Assembly (NCBI RefSeq): GCF_009569385.1
Contig: NZ_WBOF01000001.1
Span: 4,627,501-4,691,500 of the forward strand
DNA length: 64,000 nucleotides
From: Streptomyces kaniharaensis
GTDB taxonomy: Bacteria > Actinomycetota > Actinomycetes > Streptomycetales > Streptomycetaceae
Reading direction: 5' to 3'
Shown here piece by piece: positions 38,404 through 46,347 of this stretch. Numbering within the stretch: the stretch's first letter is position 1; each line of letters opens with the position of its first letter. Both the position numbers and the translations under genes were made by a program. The notes under the pieces are model-generated. The model was not told the origin of the DNA, did not search any database, and was given only the letters and a program-made list of their open reading frames with translations.

Positions 38404-39489
38404 ATGCGCACTGCCGTCGTCGTCGGTACCGGACTGATCGGCACCTCCATCGCGCTCGCCCTGACCGGCCGCGGGCTCGCCGTCCACCTGGAGGACGCCG
38501 ACCCGGACTCCGCCCGCACGGCCGCCTCGCTCGGCGCGGGCACCACCGAACCGGCCGACGGCCCGGTCGACCTGGCGGTCATCGCCGTCCCTCCCGCGCT
38601 GGTCGGCAAGGTGCTCGCCGACTGCCAGCGCCGCAACCTGGCCCGCTGGTACACCGACGTCGCCAGCGTCAAGGCCGGCCCGCGCACCGAGGTCACCGCG
38701 CTCGGCTGCGACACCGTCCACTACATCGGCAGCCACCCGATGGCCGGCCGCGAGCGCTCCGGCCCGCTGGCCGCGCGGTCCGACCTGTTCGAGGGCCGGC
38801 CGTGGGTGCTCACCCCCACGGCCGACACCGACACCGAGACGCTCAACGCGGCGCTGGAGCTGGTCGCGCTCTGCGGCGCGATGCCGATCGTGATGGACGC
38901 CGCCGCGCACGACCGGGCGGTGGCGCTGGTATCGCACGCCCCGCAGTTGGTGTCCTCGCTGGTCGCCGCCCGGCTGGAGCACGCGGACGAGACCGCGATC
39001 AGGCTCTCCGGGCAGGGCGTGCGGGACGTCACCCGGATCGCCGCCTCCAACCCGGGCATGTGGGTCGACATCCTCTCCGCCAACGCGGGCGCGGTCGCCG
39101 ACATCCTGGAGGAGGTCGCCGTCGACCTCGGGGAGACCGTCACCGCGCTGCGCGCCCTGGAGGCCGCCGAGGAGGGCGAGCGCCGGGCCGGCGCGGCCGG
39201 TATCGAGTCCGTCATGCGGCGCGGCAACACCGGGCAGGCCCGCATCCCCGGCAAGCACGGTGCGCCGCCCACCCGGTACGAGACGGTGTCGGTCGTGCTC
39301 GGCGACCAGCCCGGCGAGCTGGGGCGGCTGTTCGGCGAGGTCGGCGCGGCCGGGGTCAACATCGAGGACGTCGTCATCGAGCACTCGACCGGCCAGCAGG
39401 TCGGTTTCGTCGAACTGTCCGTCGCCCCGGGCGCGGTGAAGTCGCTGACGGCGACGCTGCGGGCGCGCGGGTGGAGTGTCCGGGACTGA
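38404..39489 (+). CDS. tyrA: Prephenate dehydrogenase with ACT domain
   Basis: The 361-aa enzyme of tyrosine biosynthesis has the N-terminal NAD(P)-binding motif VVVGTGLIGTSIALAL, the catalytic-region YIGSHPMAGRERSGP, and LVSHAPQLVSSLVAARL. From about residue 290 it has a C-terminal ACT domain (SVVLGDQPGELGRLFGEVGAAGVNIEDV) for feedback control. ATG 38404 follows GAAGGAG. It precedes cmk and der, as in other actinobacteria, with a broken DUF4419 gene placed between. Confidence 0.95.
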   Translation: MRTAVVVGTGLIGTSIALALTGRGLAVHLEDADPDSARTAASLGAGTTEPADGPVDLAVIAVPPALVGKVLADCQRRNLARWYTDVASVKAGPRTEVTALGCDTVHYIGSHPMAGRERSGPLAARSDLFEGRPWVLTPTADTDTETLNAALELVALCGAMPIVMDAAAHDRAVALVSHAPQLVSSLVAARLEHADETAIRLSGQGVRDVTRIAASNPGMWVDILSANAGAVADILEEVAVDLGETVTALRALEAAEEGERRAGAAGIESVMRRGNTGQARIPGKHGAPPTRYETVSVVLGDQPGELGRLFGEVGAAGVNIEDVVIEHSTGQQVGFVELSVAPGAVKSLTATLRARGWSVRD

Positions 39490-39514
39490 GTGCCCGAGGT
39501 CGAGGGGGGACGGG

Positions 39515-40359
39515 AATGATCGTCGAGATACCGCTCGGTGATCTCGCTGTGCGGCATTCCCCGTGTCCGGCTGGAGGGGACGGCGGACGACTGGGCGCTG
39601 CTGGCTTCGCGGGTGGGGGAGTTGGCGGAGTGGTTCGAGCCGCTCGGGCCGTGGTTCGCGCAACTGCGGTCGGTGCTGAAGGTCGTGGCGCGGACGGCGG
39701 CGGGCCGGCCGGTCGACGAGGAGTTCTGGCGCTCGCTGTACAAGTGGCGGTCGGAGTCGGGCGGGGACTACGTCTCCGGGTGGATCACGGCGTTCTTCGC
39801 CCACACCCAAACGCCGTCGGGGCCACAGCTGCGGACGGGTTTCGACTGGCGGGCGCAGCGGTTCACGGAGAACGCCTTCCCGTCGCACGTGTCGAAGGTG
39901 CCGGTGGACTGGCTGCGGCCGGACGGGCTGTTCGACCCGTTCGGCAGGTGCGCGGCGGCCAGTCCGCCTGCTCGACGGCCGGGTCCGGGGCCGCCCGCAG
40001 GATCTCCACGACCGCGTTCCCCAGGCGGGGCCGGACGTACTCGCCGTCCCTCTCGATGCCGAGCACGCCGCCCACGAAGGCCATGGTGGACGGTCGAGCG
40101 GGTGCGGGAGGCGACCGGGGTTGAGTCGGCCCGGCTGCTCAGCACCGACCGCGAGCTGTTCGCCGAGTCCGCTGAGGGCCTGATCCCCCTGGGACGTCCG
40201 GCCGCGGTCATCAACTTCGCGGGCGACTGCGTGTTCCGTGCGGTCGGTGACGAGACCTGGTACCGCGGATTCCTCGATCCGTCGACCGGGGACATCACCA
40301 GCGTCCTGCGCCTCGGCCGTGACCTGGAGACCGCCCTGCGGGTCCTGACGGGGGGCTGA
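39515..40359 (+). pseudogene. DUF4419 gene remnant, 5'-truncated with internal inversion
   Basis: From 39525 the plus strand encodes YRSVISLCGIPRVRLEG, then FWRSLYKW, DYVSGWITAFFAH and FPSHVSKVPVDW, a typical DUF4419 middle-to-C-terminal region. The N-terminal part of the family is missing and an in-frame TGA precedes the match. At 39939 the match stops; the expected C-terminal segment MAFVGGVLGIERDGEYVRP instead reads on the minus strand at 40084 downward. Flipping 39940-40090 rejoins it in frame to the plus-strand VERVREATGVESARLL, which ends at 40359. The last part (VINFAGDCVFRAVGDETWYRGFLD) resembles small immunity-type proteins; that is uncertain. Confidence 0.75.
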
Positions 40360-40469
40360 GTGGGCGGGCGGATCGGGTCCGGCGGTCGTCCATTAACCTT
40401 GAGGGAGACAATCCCCGGTCGTACGCCTGCCCAGGCTCCGGGTCCCATGCTCAGAGAGAGGTTCGCCCC

Positions 40470-41183
40470 GTGGACACTGCCGACCGAGCGCACGCCCCGG
40501 TCGTCGTCGCCATCGACGGACCCTCCGGCTCCGGCAAGTCGACCGTCTCGCGCGCCGTCGCCGCCCGGCTGGGCCTGAGCTTCCTGGACACCGGCGCGAT
40601 GTACCGGGCGATGACCTGGTGGATGCTGGCCAACGACGTGGACGTCGACGACGCGGAGGCGGTGGCCGTCGCGTGCGGCAAGCCGGTGATCGTGTCGGGG
40701 ACGGACGCCGACGGGCCCACCATCAAGGTGGACGGGCAGGACGTCTCCGGACCGATCCGCGGCCCCGAGGTCACGGCGAAGGTCAGTGCCGTGGCCGCGG
40801 TGCCGGCGGTGCGGGCGCGGCTGGTCGAGCTGCAGCGCGGCTGCGCCGAGGTCGCCGAGAGCGGCATCGTCGCGGAGGGCCGGGACATGGGGAGCGTGGT
40901 GTTCCCGGACGCCACCGTCAAGATCTTCCTTACCGCCTCGGAGACGGCCCGGGCCGAGCGCCGGGCGGCCGAGCTGCGGGCCAAGGGCGTCGACGAGGCG
41001 ACCATCACCGCGATGGCCGCCGACCTCGCCCGCCGGGACGCCGCCGACTCCTCCCGGGAGACGGCACCGCTCACCCAGGCCGCCGACGCGGTCCTGGTGG
41101 ACACCAGCGCGCTCACCCTGGAGCAGGTGATCGACCGGATCGCCGCGCTGGTGGAGGAGCGGGCCGGGCTGTCCTCGGTCTGA
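40470..41183 (+). CDS. cmk: Cytidylate kinase
   Basis: The 237-aa enzyme phosphorylates CMP and dCMP with ATP. P-loop VAIDGPSGSGKSTVSRAVA lies near residue 12, followed by LDTGAMYRAMTWWML, VAESGIVAEGRDMGSVVFPDA and the lid region ERRAAELRAKG. GTG 40470 follows GAGAGAGG. It is followed by der with a 148-base gap, the conserved cmk-der order. Confidence 0.96.
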   Translation: MDTADRAHAPVVVAIDGPSGSGKSTVSRAVAARLGLSFLDTGAMYRAMTWWMLANDVDVDDAEAVAVACGKPVIVSGTDADGPTIKVDGQDVSGPIRGPEVTAKVSAVAAVPAVRARLVELQRGCAEVAESGIVAEGRDMGSVVFPDATVKIFLTASETARAERRAAELRAKGVDEATITAMAADLARRDAADSSRETAPLTQAADAVLVDTSALTLEQVIDRIAALVEERAGLSSV

Positions 41184-41331
41184 CCGGGTCGGGCCGATGC
41201 CGGCCCGGTGATCCATACGACTGCGGTACCGCCGAGGTGCCGCAGGAGAAGTACTCGCGCTGCCCCGAGCGGGGCAGGTACGCACGGCACGCCCCTGGGA
41301 AGGGCCGGGCCGGGAAACGGAACAGACGAAC

Positions 41332-42786
41332 ATGACCGCAGAGCACTCCGCCACCGGCCACGGTGAGCTGGACGCCGCCGAGTACGCCGAGTTCATGGCG
41401 CTCGCCGCCGAGGAGGGCTTCGACTTCGACGACGTGGACGGCCTCGACGGTGCCGCGCACGTCCGGCTGCCGGTGCTGGCCGTCGTCGGCCGCCCGAACG
41501 TCGGCAAGTCGACGCTGGTGAACCGCATCATCGGCCGCCGCGAGGCCGTCGTCGAGGACAAGCCCGGTGTCACCCGTGACCGGGTCACCTACGAGGCCAG
41601 CTGGAACGGCCGCCGCTTCAAGGTGGTCGACACCGGCGGCTGGGAGATCGACGTCCTCGGCATCGACGCGATGGTGGCCGCCCAGGCCGAGCTGGGCATC
41701 GAGCAGGCCGACGCGGTGCTGTTCGTCGTGGACGCCAAGGTCGGCGCCACCGACACCGACGAGGCCCTGATCAAGATCATCCGGCGGGCCGGCAAGCCGA
41801 CCGTGCTGTGCGCCAACAAGGTCGACGGCCCGTCCACCGAGGCCGAGGCCGCCTACCTGTGGTCGCTCGGCCTCGGCGAGCCGTACCCCGTCTCGGCCCT
41901 GCACGGCCGCGGCTCGGGCGACCTGCTCGACGCCGTCATGGCCGCCCTGCCCGAGGCCCCGCCGCAGACCTTCGGCGACGCCGCCCCCGGCGGCCCGCGC
42001 CGGATCGCCCTGATCGGCCGGCCCAACGTCGGCAAGTCCAGCCTGCTGAACAAGGTCGCCGGCGAGGAGCGGGTGGTCGTCAACGAGCTGGCCGGCACCA
42101 CCCGTGACCCGGTCGACGAGATGATCGAACTGGGCGGCAAGACCTGGAAGTTCGTCGACACCGCCGGCATCCGCCGCCGCGTCCACCTGACCGCGGGCGC
42201 CGACTTCTACGCCTCGCTGCGCACCTCCTCCGCGCTGGAGAAGGCCGAGGTCGCGGTCGTCCTGATCGACGCCAGCGAGACCCTCGCCGAGCAGGACACC
42301 CGGATCATCTCGATGGCCGTCGAGGCCGGGCGCGCCGTCGTCATCGCCTACAACAAGTGGGACCAGCTCGACGAGGAGCGCCGCTTCTACCTGGAGCGCG
42401 AGATCGAACGCGACCTCGTCCAGGTGCAGTGGGCCCCCCGGGTCAACGTCTCGGCGAAGACCGGCCGCCACATGGAGAAGCTCGTCCCGGCGATCGAGAC
42501 CGCGCTGGAGGGCTGGGAGACCCGCATCCCGACCGCCCGGCTGAACGCCTTCCTCGGCGAGCTGGTGGCCGCCCACCCGCACCCGATCCGCGGCGGCAAG
42601 CAGCCGCGCATCCTGTTCGGCACCCAGGCGGGCACCCGTCCGCCGCGGTTCGTGCTGTTCGCCTCGGGCTTCCTGGAGGCCGGGTACCGGCGGTTCATCG
42701 AGCGCCGGCTGCGCGAGGAGTTCGGCTTCGTCGGGACGCCGATCTCGATCTCGGTGCGGGTGCGGGAGAAGCGCAAGAAGAAGTAG
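41332..42786 (+). CDS. der: Ribosome-assembly GTPase Der (EngA)
   Basis: The 484-aa protein has the Der-specific tandem G domains. The first P-loop is VVGRPNVGKSTLVNRII with CANKVDG; the second is LIGRPNVGKSSLLNKVAG with DTAGIRRR and YNKWDQL. The KH-like C-terminal domain contains RGGKQPRILFGTQAGTRPPRFVLFA and ends with a Lys-rich tail (KRKKK). It acts in 50S assembly. A terminator follows 18 bases after the stop. Confidence 0.97.
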   Translation: MTAEHSATGHGELDAAEYAEFMALAAEEGFDFDDVDGLDGAAHVRLPVLAVVGRPNVGKSTLVNRIIGRREAVVEDKPGVTRDRVTYEASWNGRRFKVVDTGGWEIDVLGIDAMVAAQAELGIEQADAVLFVVDAKVGATDTDEALIKIIRRAGKPTVLCANKVDGPSTEAEAAYLWSLGLGEPYPVSALHGRGSGDLLDAVMAALPEAPPQTFGDAAPGGPRRIALIGRPNVGKSSLLNKVAGEERVVVNELAGTTRDPVDEMIELGGKTWKFVDTAGIRRRVHLTAGADFYASLRTSSALEKAEVAVVLIDASETLAEQDTRIISMAVEAGRAVVIAYNKWDQLDEERRFYLEREIERDLVQVQWAPRVNVSAKTGRHMEKLVPAIETALEGWETRIPTARLNAFLGELVAAHPHPIRGGKQPRILFGTQAGTRPPRFVLFASGFLEAGYRRFIERRLREEFGFVGTPISISVRVREKRKKK

Positions 42787-42803
42787 TGGACACCTAGGTG
42801 TGG

Positions 42804-42839
42804 GCGAGGGCCCCGTCGCTGTGGCGGCGGGGCCCTCGC
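42804..42839 (+). terminator. Terminator after der
   Basis: A hairpin GCGAGGGCCCCG paired with CGGGGCCCTCGC (12 bp, extended by an imperfect CGC/GCG pair) lies just after der. Confidence 0.88.
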
Positions 42840-42864
42840 TGGTTCCTGGGCTTCGTTTCGTTCG

Positions 42865-42966
42865 GGCTTCGGTGGTGCCTCGGGTTTCGGTGGTGCCTCG
42901 GGTTTCGGTGGGGCCTCGGGTTTCGGTGGGGCCTCGGGTTTCAATGGTGCCTTGGGCTTCAGTGGT
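42865..42966 (+). repeat. 18-bp tandem repeat (GGTTTCGGTGGTGCCTCG)
   Basis: Five full units and part of a sixth of the 18-mer GGTTTCGGTGGTGCCTCG, with a few substitutions, lie between the der terminator and the stop of the convergent gene. On the minus strand the array would read KPEAPP repeats in one frame, but there is no matching gene start or ribosome site, so it is treated as an intergenic minisatellite. Confidence 0.85.
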
Positions 42967-43633
42967 GGTCGCCGTTGCGGCCCGAGGGGAGCGAGAGCAT
43001 CTGGCGGTGGCGCCCGCCGGTGGACGGGGCGGTGCCCATCAGGGGTGACGGGGCCGGGGGCGGCGCGGGCACCGGGTGCGGGGTCGGGCCGAGGTAGCCG
43101 GCGGCGACCCAGCCCTGACCGTCGGTGAACTGGGCCGCGGGCGGGGCGTGTTGAGCGCTCTGTGGGTGTGGGGTGCTCTGGTTGCCGCTCTGGGGGTGGT
43201 GAGAGTTGACGCCTTGGTGGGTGGTCGGGCTGTGGTGGGCCGCCTGGCCGAAGCCGTCGCTGGTCGGGTTGGCGGGCTCGGGGTGGGGGCGGGGCTGGGT
43301 CTGCGGATCCTGCTGGGTCGGCACGAACTGCGGCACGCCGACCGGCTGCCCCGCCTGCGTGCGGAACGCCTGCTGCTGGGGCGGGTACGGCCGGGGCTCC
43401 CCCAGCACCGGGTAGCCGTCGCGGCTCGCGAAGCCGGTGAACTTCAGGTCCTCCTCGCCCGAGCGGTCGCCCGGCAGAGCGCGGAACAGCCGCCGGTACT
43501 CGGAGTACAGCTCGTCGTAGATCGGCGTCGTGGAGTGCGGGTGCTCCGCGTCGTACGACGGGCGCATGCCCGGGATCGAGCGGGGGGCGGTGGTGGACCG
43601 GCCGGGGGACGCGGAGACGTCGTAGCTGTACAC
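42959..43633 (-). CDS. Hypothetical Gln/Pro/His-rich protein
   Basis: The product is about 224 aa if it starts at GTG 43633 (VYSYDVSASPGRS), or 202 aa from ATG 43567 (MRPSYDAEHP). Neither start has a clear Shine-Dalgarno. The only ordered-looking segment is TPIYDELYSEYRRLFRALPGDRSGEEDLKFTGFASRDGY; the rest is a disordered tail rich in Gln, Pro, His, Thr and Ser. The ordered segment looks conserved in streptomycetes. The function is unknown. It converges on der. Confidence 0.6.
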   Translation of the reverse strand: MYSYDVSASPGRSTTAPRSIPGMRPSYDAEHPHSTTPIYDELYSEYRRLFRALPGDRSGEEDLKFTGFASRDGYPVLGEPRPYPPQQQAFRTQAGQPVGVPQFVPTQQDPQTQPRPHPEPANPTSDGFGQAAHHSPTTHQGVNSHHPQSGNQSTPHPQSAQHAPPAAQFTDGQGWVAAGYLGPTPHPVPAPPPAPSPLMGTAPSTGGRHRQMLSLPSGRNGDHH

Positions 43634-43842
43634 GTAGGGGCCAACGAGTGAGAGGGCCGGGGGATGCGGGGTGTGGGGACCCCGGCCGGAAGGTGGCCCG
43701 TGCGGGGGGTGGAGGCGCGCCTTCCGGCCGTCGAGCGGTGTCGAGGTTTGTCGAGGCTGCTGGGTCGAGGCTCCTGGGTCGAGGTCTTTCGGGATTCGAC
43801 GTTTTCCGGAGTCGAGGTTTCGGGAGGGGGCTGGGCGGCGGA

Positions 43843-44748
43843 TCAGGTGCCGGCGAGCGGGAGGGAGGCCGCGACCACCTGGCCCAGCGTCACCGCGCGC
43901 TCCAGGGCCTGGCGGAGCAGGTCCTCGCGGGGCTGGCGGCCGACCGTGCCGGCCGGGACGGCGTACATGGTCACCTCGGAGAGCTGGCTCGCGGCCGTCC
44001 GCCACGCGTCGGTGACCTGGAGCGGCTGGTGCGCCTGCCACCACCCGGTGCTGCCGCCGCCCGCCGCGGGCTGGAGGATCGCGTGCAGCTTGCCCATCGC
44101 GACCAGGACCGACCAGCCGGGCAGCTGGCCCGGCGTCTCGTCGAGGTCGGTGACCGGCTGGAAGCCGGCGTCCTGCAGCAGGTCGAGGAACTCGTCCGCG
44201 CCCGAGGTGTTGCCCGGCCGGCCGACCGGCCCGGTCGGCTCGACCACGAGCGACGCGTGCCCCACCTTGCCGTGCAGCACCAGCCCGCAGGTGATGCCGA
44301 GGATGGCGGCCTGGGCGGCCGGCCGGCTCGCGGCGGGGTTCCCGGCGAAGCCCCCCTGGGCCGGGGCCACGGCGGCGGGGACGGTCATCGGGCCGGGGTC
44401 GGCGAACGGGGTGGCGTCGGCGAACGGCGCTGGCGCGGTGACGGGGGCGGGGAAGGCCGGGGCGTCGGGCGGGGCCTGGCTGATGCTGCGGACCGCACCC
44501 GCCAGCTGCTCCTCCGACACCGGCACCACCTGGGACGGGATGCAGCGTGCGTGTGCGAAGGCGAGGACCGCGGTCTCGTCACCGACGAAGAGCACGGTGC
44601 TGGTGGGCTCCGCGTGCGTGTCGCCGGGGGTGCGGCAGGAGGTGCACTCGTAGCTGTCGGGTGCGCGGTCGCCGCCGAGGAGGCGGTCGGCCTCGTCGTC
44701 GCCGATCTCTGACCGGACCTCGTCGCTGACGTCGAGCATGCGCGGCAC
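43843..44748 (-). CDS. Hypothetical protein with N-terminal zinc-ribbon-like motif
   Basis: The 301-aa protein starts at GTG 44748 with GAGGAG five bases upstream. The N-terminal 75 residues contain SYECTSCRTPGDT and a later FAHARCIPSQV, a possible metal-binding CxxC...H..C pattern. A Pro/Ala-rich linker follows, then a C-terminal domain (HGKVGHASLVVEPTGPVG, then FLDLLQDAGFQPVTDLDET, GWSVLVAMGKLHAILQP). It may be conserved among streptomycetes; no function is assigned. Confidence 0.75.
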   Translation of the reverse strand: MPRMLDVSDEVRSEIGDDEADRLLGGDRAPDSYECTSCRTPGDTHAEPTSTVLFVGDETAVLAFAHARCIPSQVVPVSEEQLAGAVRSISQAPPDAPAFPAPVTAPAPFADATPFADPGPMTVPAAVAPAQGGFAGNPAASRPAAQAAILGITCGLVLHGKVGHASLVVEPTGPVGRPGNTSGADEFLDLLQDAGFQPVTDLDETPGQLPGWSVLVAMGKLHAILQPAAGGGSTGWWQAHQPLQVTDAWRTAASQLSEVTMYAVPAGTVGRQPREDLLRQALERAVTLGQVVAASLPLAGT

Positions 44749-45330
44749 AGGGTCTCCTCGGGTGGGTGTGGGTGCGGATACGGGGACGTCGCCATGACCA
44801 ACGGACCCCTGTGTCAGGCGTCACGGGTGCGCGGCGAGGCTGACGGGAATTGCCCCGGATCCGACCGCGCCGCGTGTTCTCGTGGTCGCAATGTGTCGAT
44901 GTCGGTGGCAGGCCTGCCGGAATGCCTCCGTGAGGTGAATCACGGTGCTGCGATGTCCGATCAAGGAAATGACGGATAAAGCAGACATTCCGGTCAGGAT
45001 TGTGCGCCTATTACCGCCGGTAACCCTTGCGTGAGCTGGGCAGACCGTCGAAGTTTTGGTTTCCCCGCCGACGGGCTCGTAGCTTCTTCGACGGCGCAAC
45101 GAGCGCCACCCGGGTTCACCCCCGAGGCACAGCCCGCCGGGTCGCACCGGCCGAGGCGCGTGCCCGCCGGCACGATCGCTCGAACGGAGCGCCGGCGAGC
45201 GGCTGGGTGGCCGGGGCGGCAGCGGCACGTCCGACACGTGCACGGCCGCCCGACGGACGCGGCAAGCGAACGCGGCCCTCCCCAGGGCCTGGTTCCGCAT
45301 GCCCGCCCCGGGGCTGTCGAGAGGAACCCC
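44749..45330 (+). other. 582-base leader/promoter region upstream of the Rpf gene
   Basis: No credible ORF lies here. It holds a Crp-like palindrome at 44929-44944 and several GC-rich complementary stretches between 45060 and 45250 that could form a structured 5' leader. Rpf genes in streptomycetes are known to be controlled by a c-di-AMP riboswitch of the ydaO class. I could not match that consensus with confidence by eye. Confidence 0.5.
44929..44944. promoter_or_regulatory. Candidate Crp-binding site
   Basis: CGTGAGGTGAATCACG is a perfect GTGA-N6-TCAC palindrome with one more matching base on each side. It lies about 390 bases before the Rpf start. Actinobacterial Crp recognises this pattern, and in M. 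tuberculosis rpfA is a Crp target. The assignment is inferred. Confidence 0.55.
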
Positions 45331-46095
45331 ATGACCTTCCGTAACGAGACCACCGCTGCCACCCCCTCCACCGCCACCAAGCGCAACCGCGTCCGGATGG
45401 CTGTCGTGGCGGGCGCCGCTGTCGCGGCCCTGCCGGTGGCCGGCCTCGTCACGGCCACCTCGGCCTCCGCCGCCTCCGTCGCCACCTGGGACGCCGTCGC
45501 CCAGTGTGAGAGCGGCGGCAACTGGGCCATCAACACCGGCAACGGCTTCTACGGCGGCCTGCAGTTCACCAACAGCACCTGGGCCGCGTTCGGTGGCACC
45601 GCGTTCGCGCCGCGCGCCGACCTGGCCACCAAGGACCAGCAGATCGCCGTCGCCGAGAAGGTCCTCGCCTCCCAGGGCCCCGGCGCCTGGCCCGTCTGCT
45701 CCATCAAGGCCGGCCTGACCAAGGGCGGCGCCCCGGCCGCCGTCAACACCTCGACCGGTTCGGCCGCGGCTTCGACCGCCGCCAAGCCCGCCGCCCCGGC
45801 TGCCAAGCCGGCCGCCAAGCCGGCTCAGGCTCCGAAGGCTGCGGCTGCCCCGAAGGCCGCTGCCGCGCCGAAGAACGACGTCGCGCCGAAGGCCGACAAG
45901 GGCGCCCAGTCCTGGACCGGTTCCAACGACGCCAAGCCGGCCAAGGGCGGCAGCTACACCGTCAAGTCCGGTGACACGCTGAGCGCCATCGCCGCCGCGC
46001 AGGGCCTCGACTGGCACGACCTGTACAAGAACAACGCCAAGGTCATCGGTGGCAACCCCGACCTGATCTTCCCGGGTCAGACCCTGAGCATCTGA
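45331..46095 (+). CDS. Secreted resuscitation-promoting factor-like protein with LysM
   Basis: The 254-aa precursor has a signal peptide (KRNRVRMAVVAGAAVAALPVAGLVTATSASAAS; likely cleavage near residue 48). Next is the Rpf domain (TWDAVAQCESGGNWAINTGNGFYGGLQF, with the catalytic Glu in CESGG), a lysozyme-like muralytic fold. After it come an Ala/Lys/Pro linker and a C-terminal LysM domain (YTVKSGDTLSAIAAAQGLDWHDLY to FPGQTLSI) that binds peptidoglycan. It should cleave cell wall during spore germination or growth. ATG 45331 follows GAGAGGA. Confidence 0.95.
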   Translation: MTFRNETTAATPSTATKRNRVRMAVVAGAAVAALPVAGLVTATSASAASVATWDAVAQCESGGNWAINTGNGFYGGLQFTNSTWAAFGGTAFAPRADLATKDQQIAVAEKVLASQGPGAWPVCSIKAGLTKGGAPAAVNTSTGSAAASTAAKPAAPAAKPAAKPAQAPKAAAAPKAAAAPKNDVAPKADKGAQSWTGSNDAKPAKGGSYTVKSGDTLSAIAAAQGLDWHDLYKNNAKVIGGNPDLIFPGQTLSI

Positions 46096-46208
46096 CGTCC
46101 GGTCGGTCGTCGACGTGGCTGCGTGCTGATACGCCGACGAGCTGACACCACGGCCGCTTGTCCGCCGCGCGGGGGAGCGGCCGTCGGCGTGTCCGCTGCG
46201 TTCGCCGC

Positions 46209-46295
46209 GTCCTCTGCGTCCTCTGCGTCCTCTGCGTCCTCTGCGTCCTCTGCGTCCTCGTCCGGCGTGTCCGGCGTGTCCGGCGTGTCCGGCGT
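46209..46295 (+). repeat. Two adjacent 9-bp tandem arrays
   Basis: GTCCTCTGC is repeated five times (46209-46253) and, after a partial unit, GTCCGGCGT follows four times (46260-46295). Both units are 9 bases and share GTCC. The array lies between the Rpf gene and the AlkB-like gene and is outside any supported CDS. Confidence 0.85.
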
Positions 46296-46347
46296 ATCGG
46301 GGTGAGGGCTCCCGGGCCCGGTTCCGGGGATGCGGGAGGATGGTGGC

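Noticed and set aside
42387..42944. Minus-strand ORF starting with KPEAPP repeats
   Set aside because: After the repeats it only reads antisense through der, and no start signal precedes it.
44749..45330. ydaO (c-di-AMP) riboswitch
   Set aside because: Expected from biology, but I could not align the consensus blocks in order on the plus strand, so no feature is called; a covariance-model scan is needed.
42865..46295. CRISPR arrays
   Set aside because: The tandem repeats have no unique spacers, the units are only 9-18 bases, and no cas genes are present.
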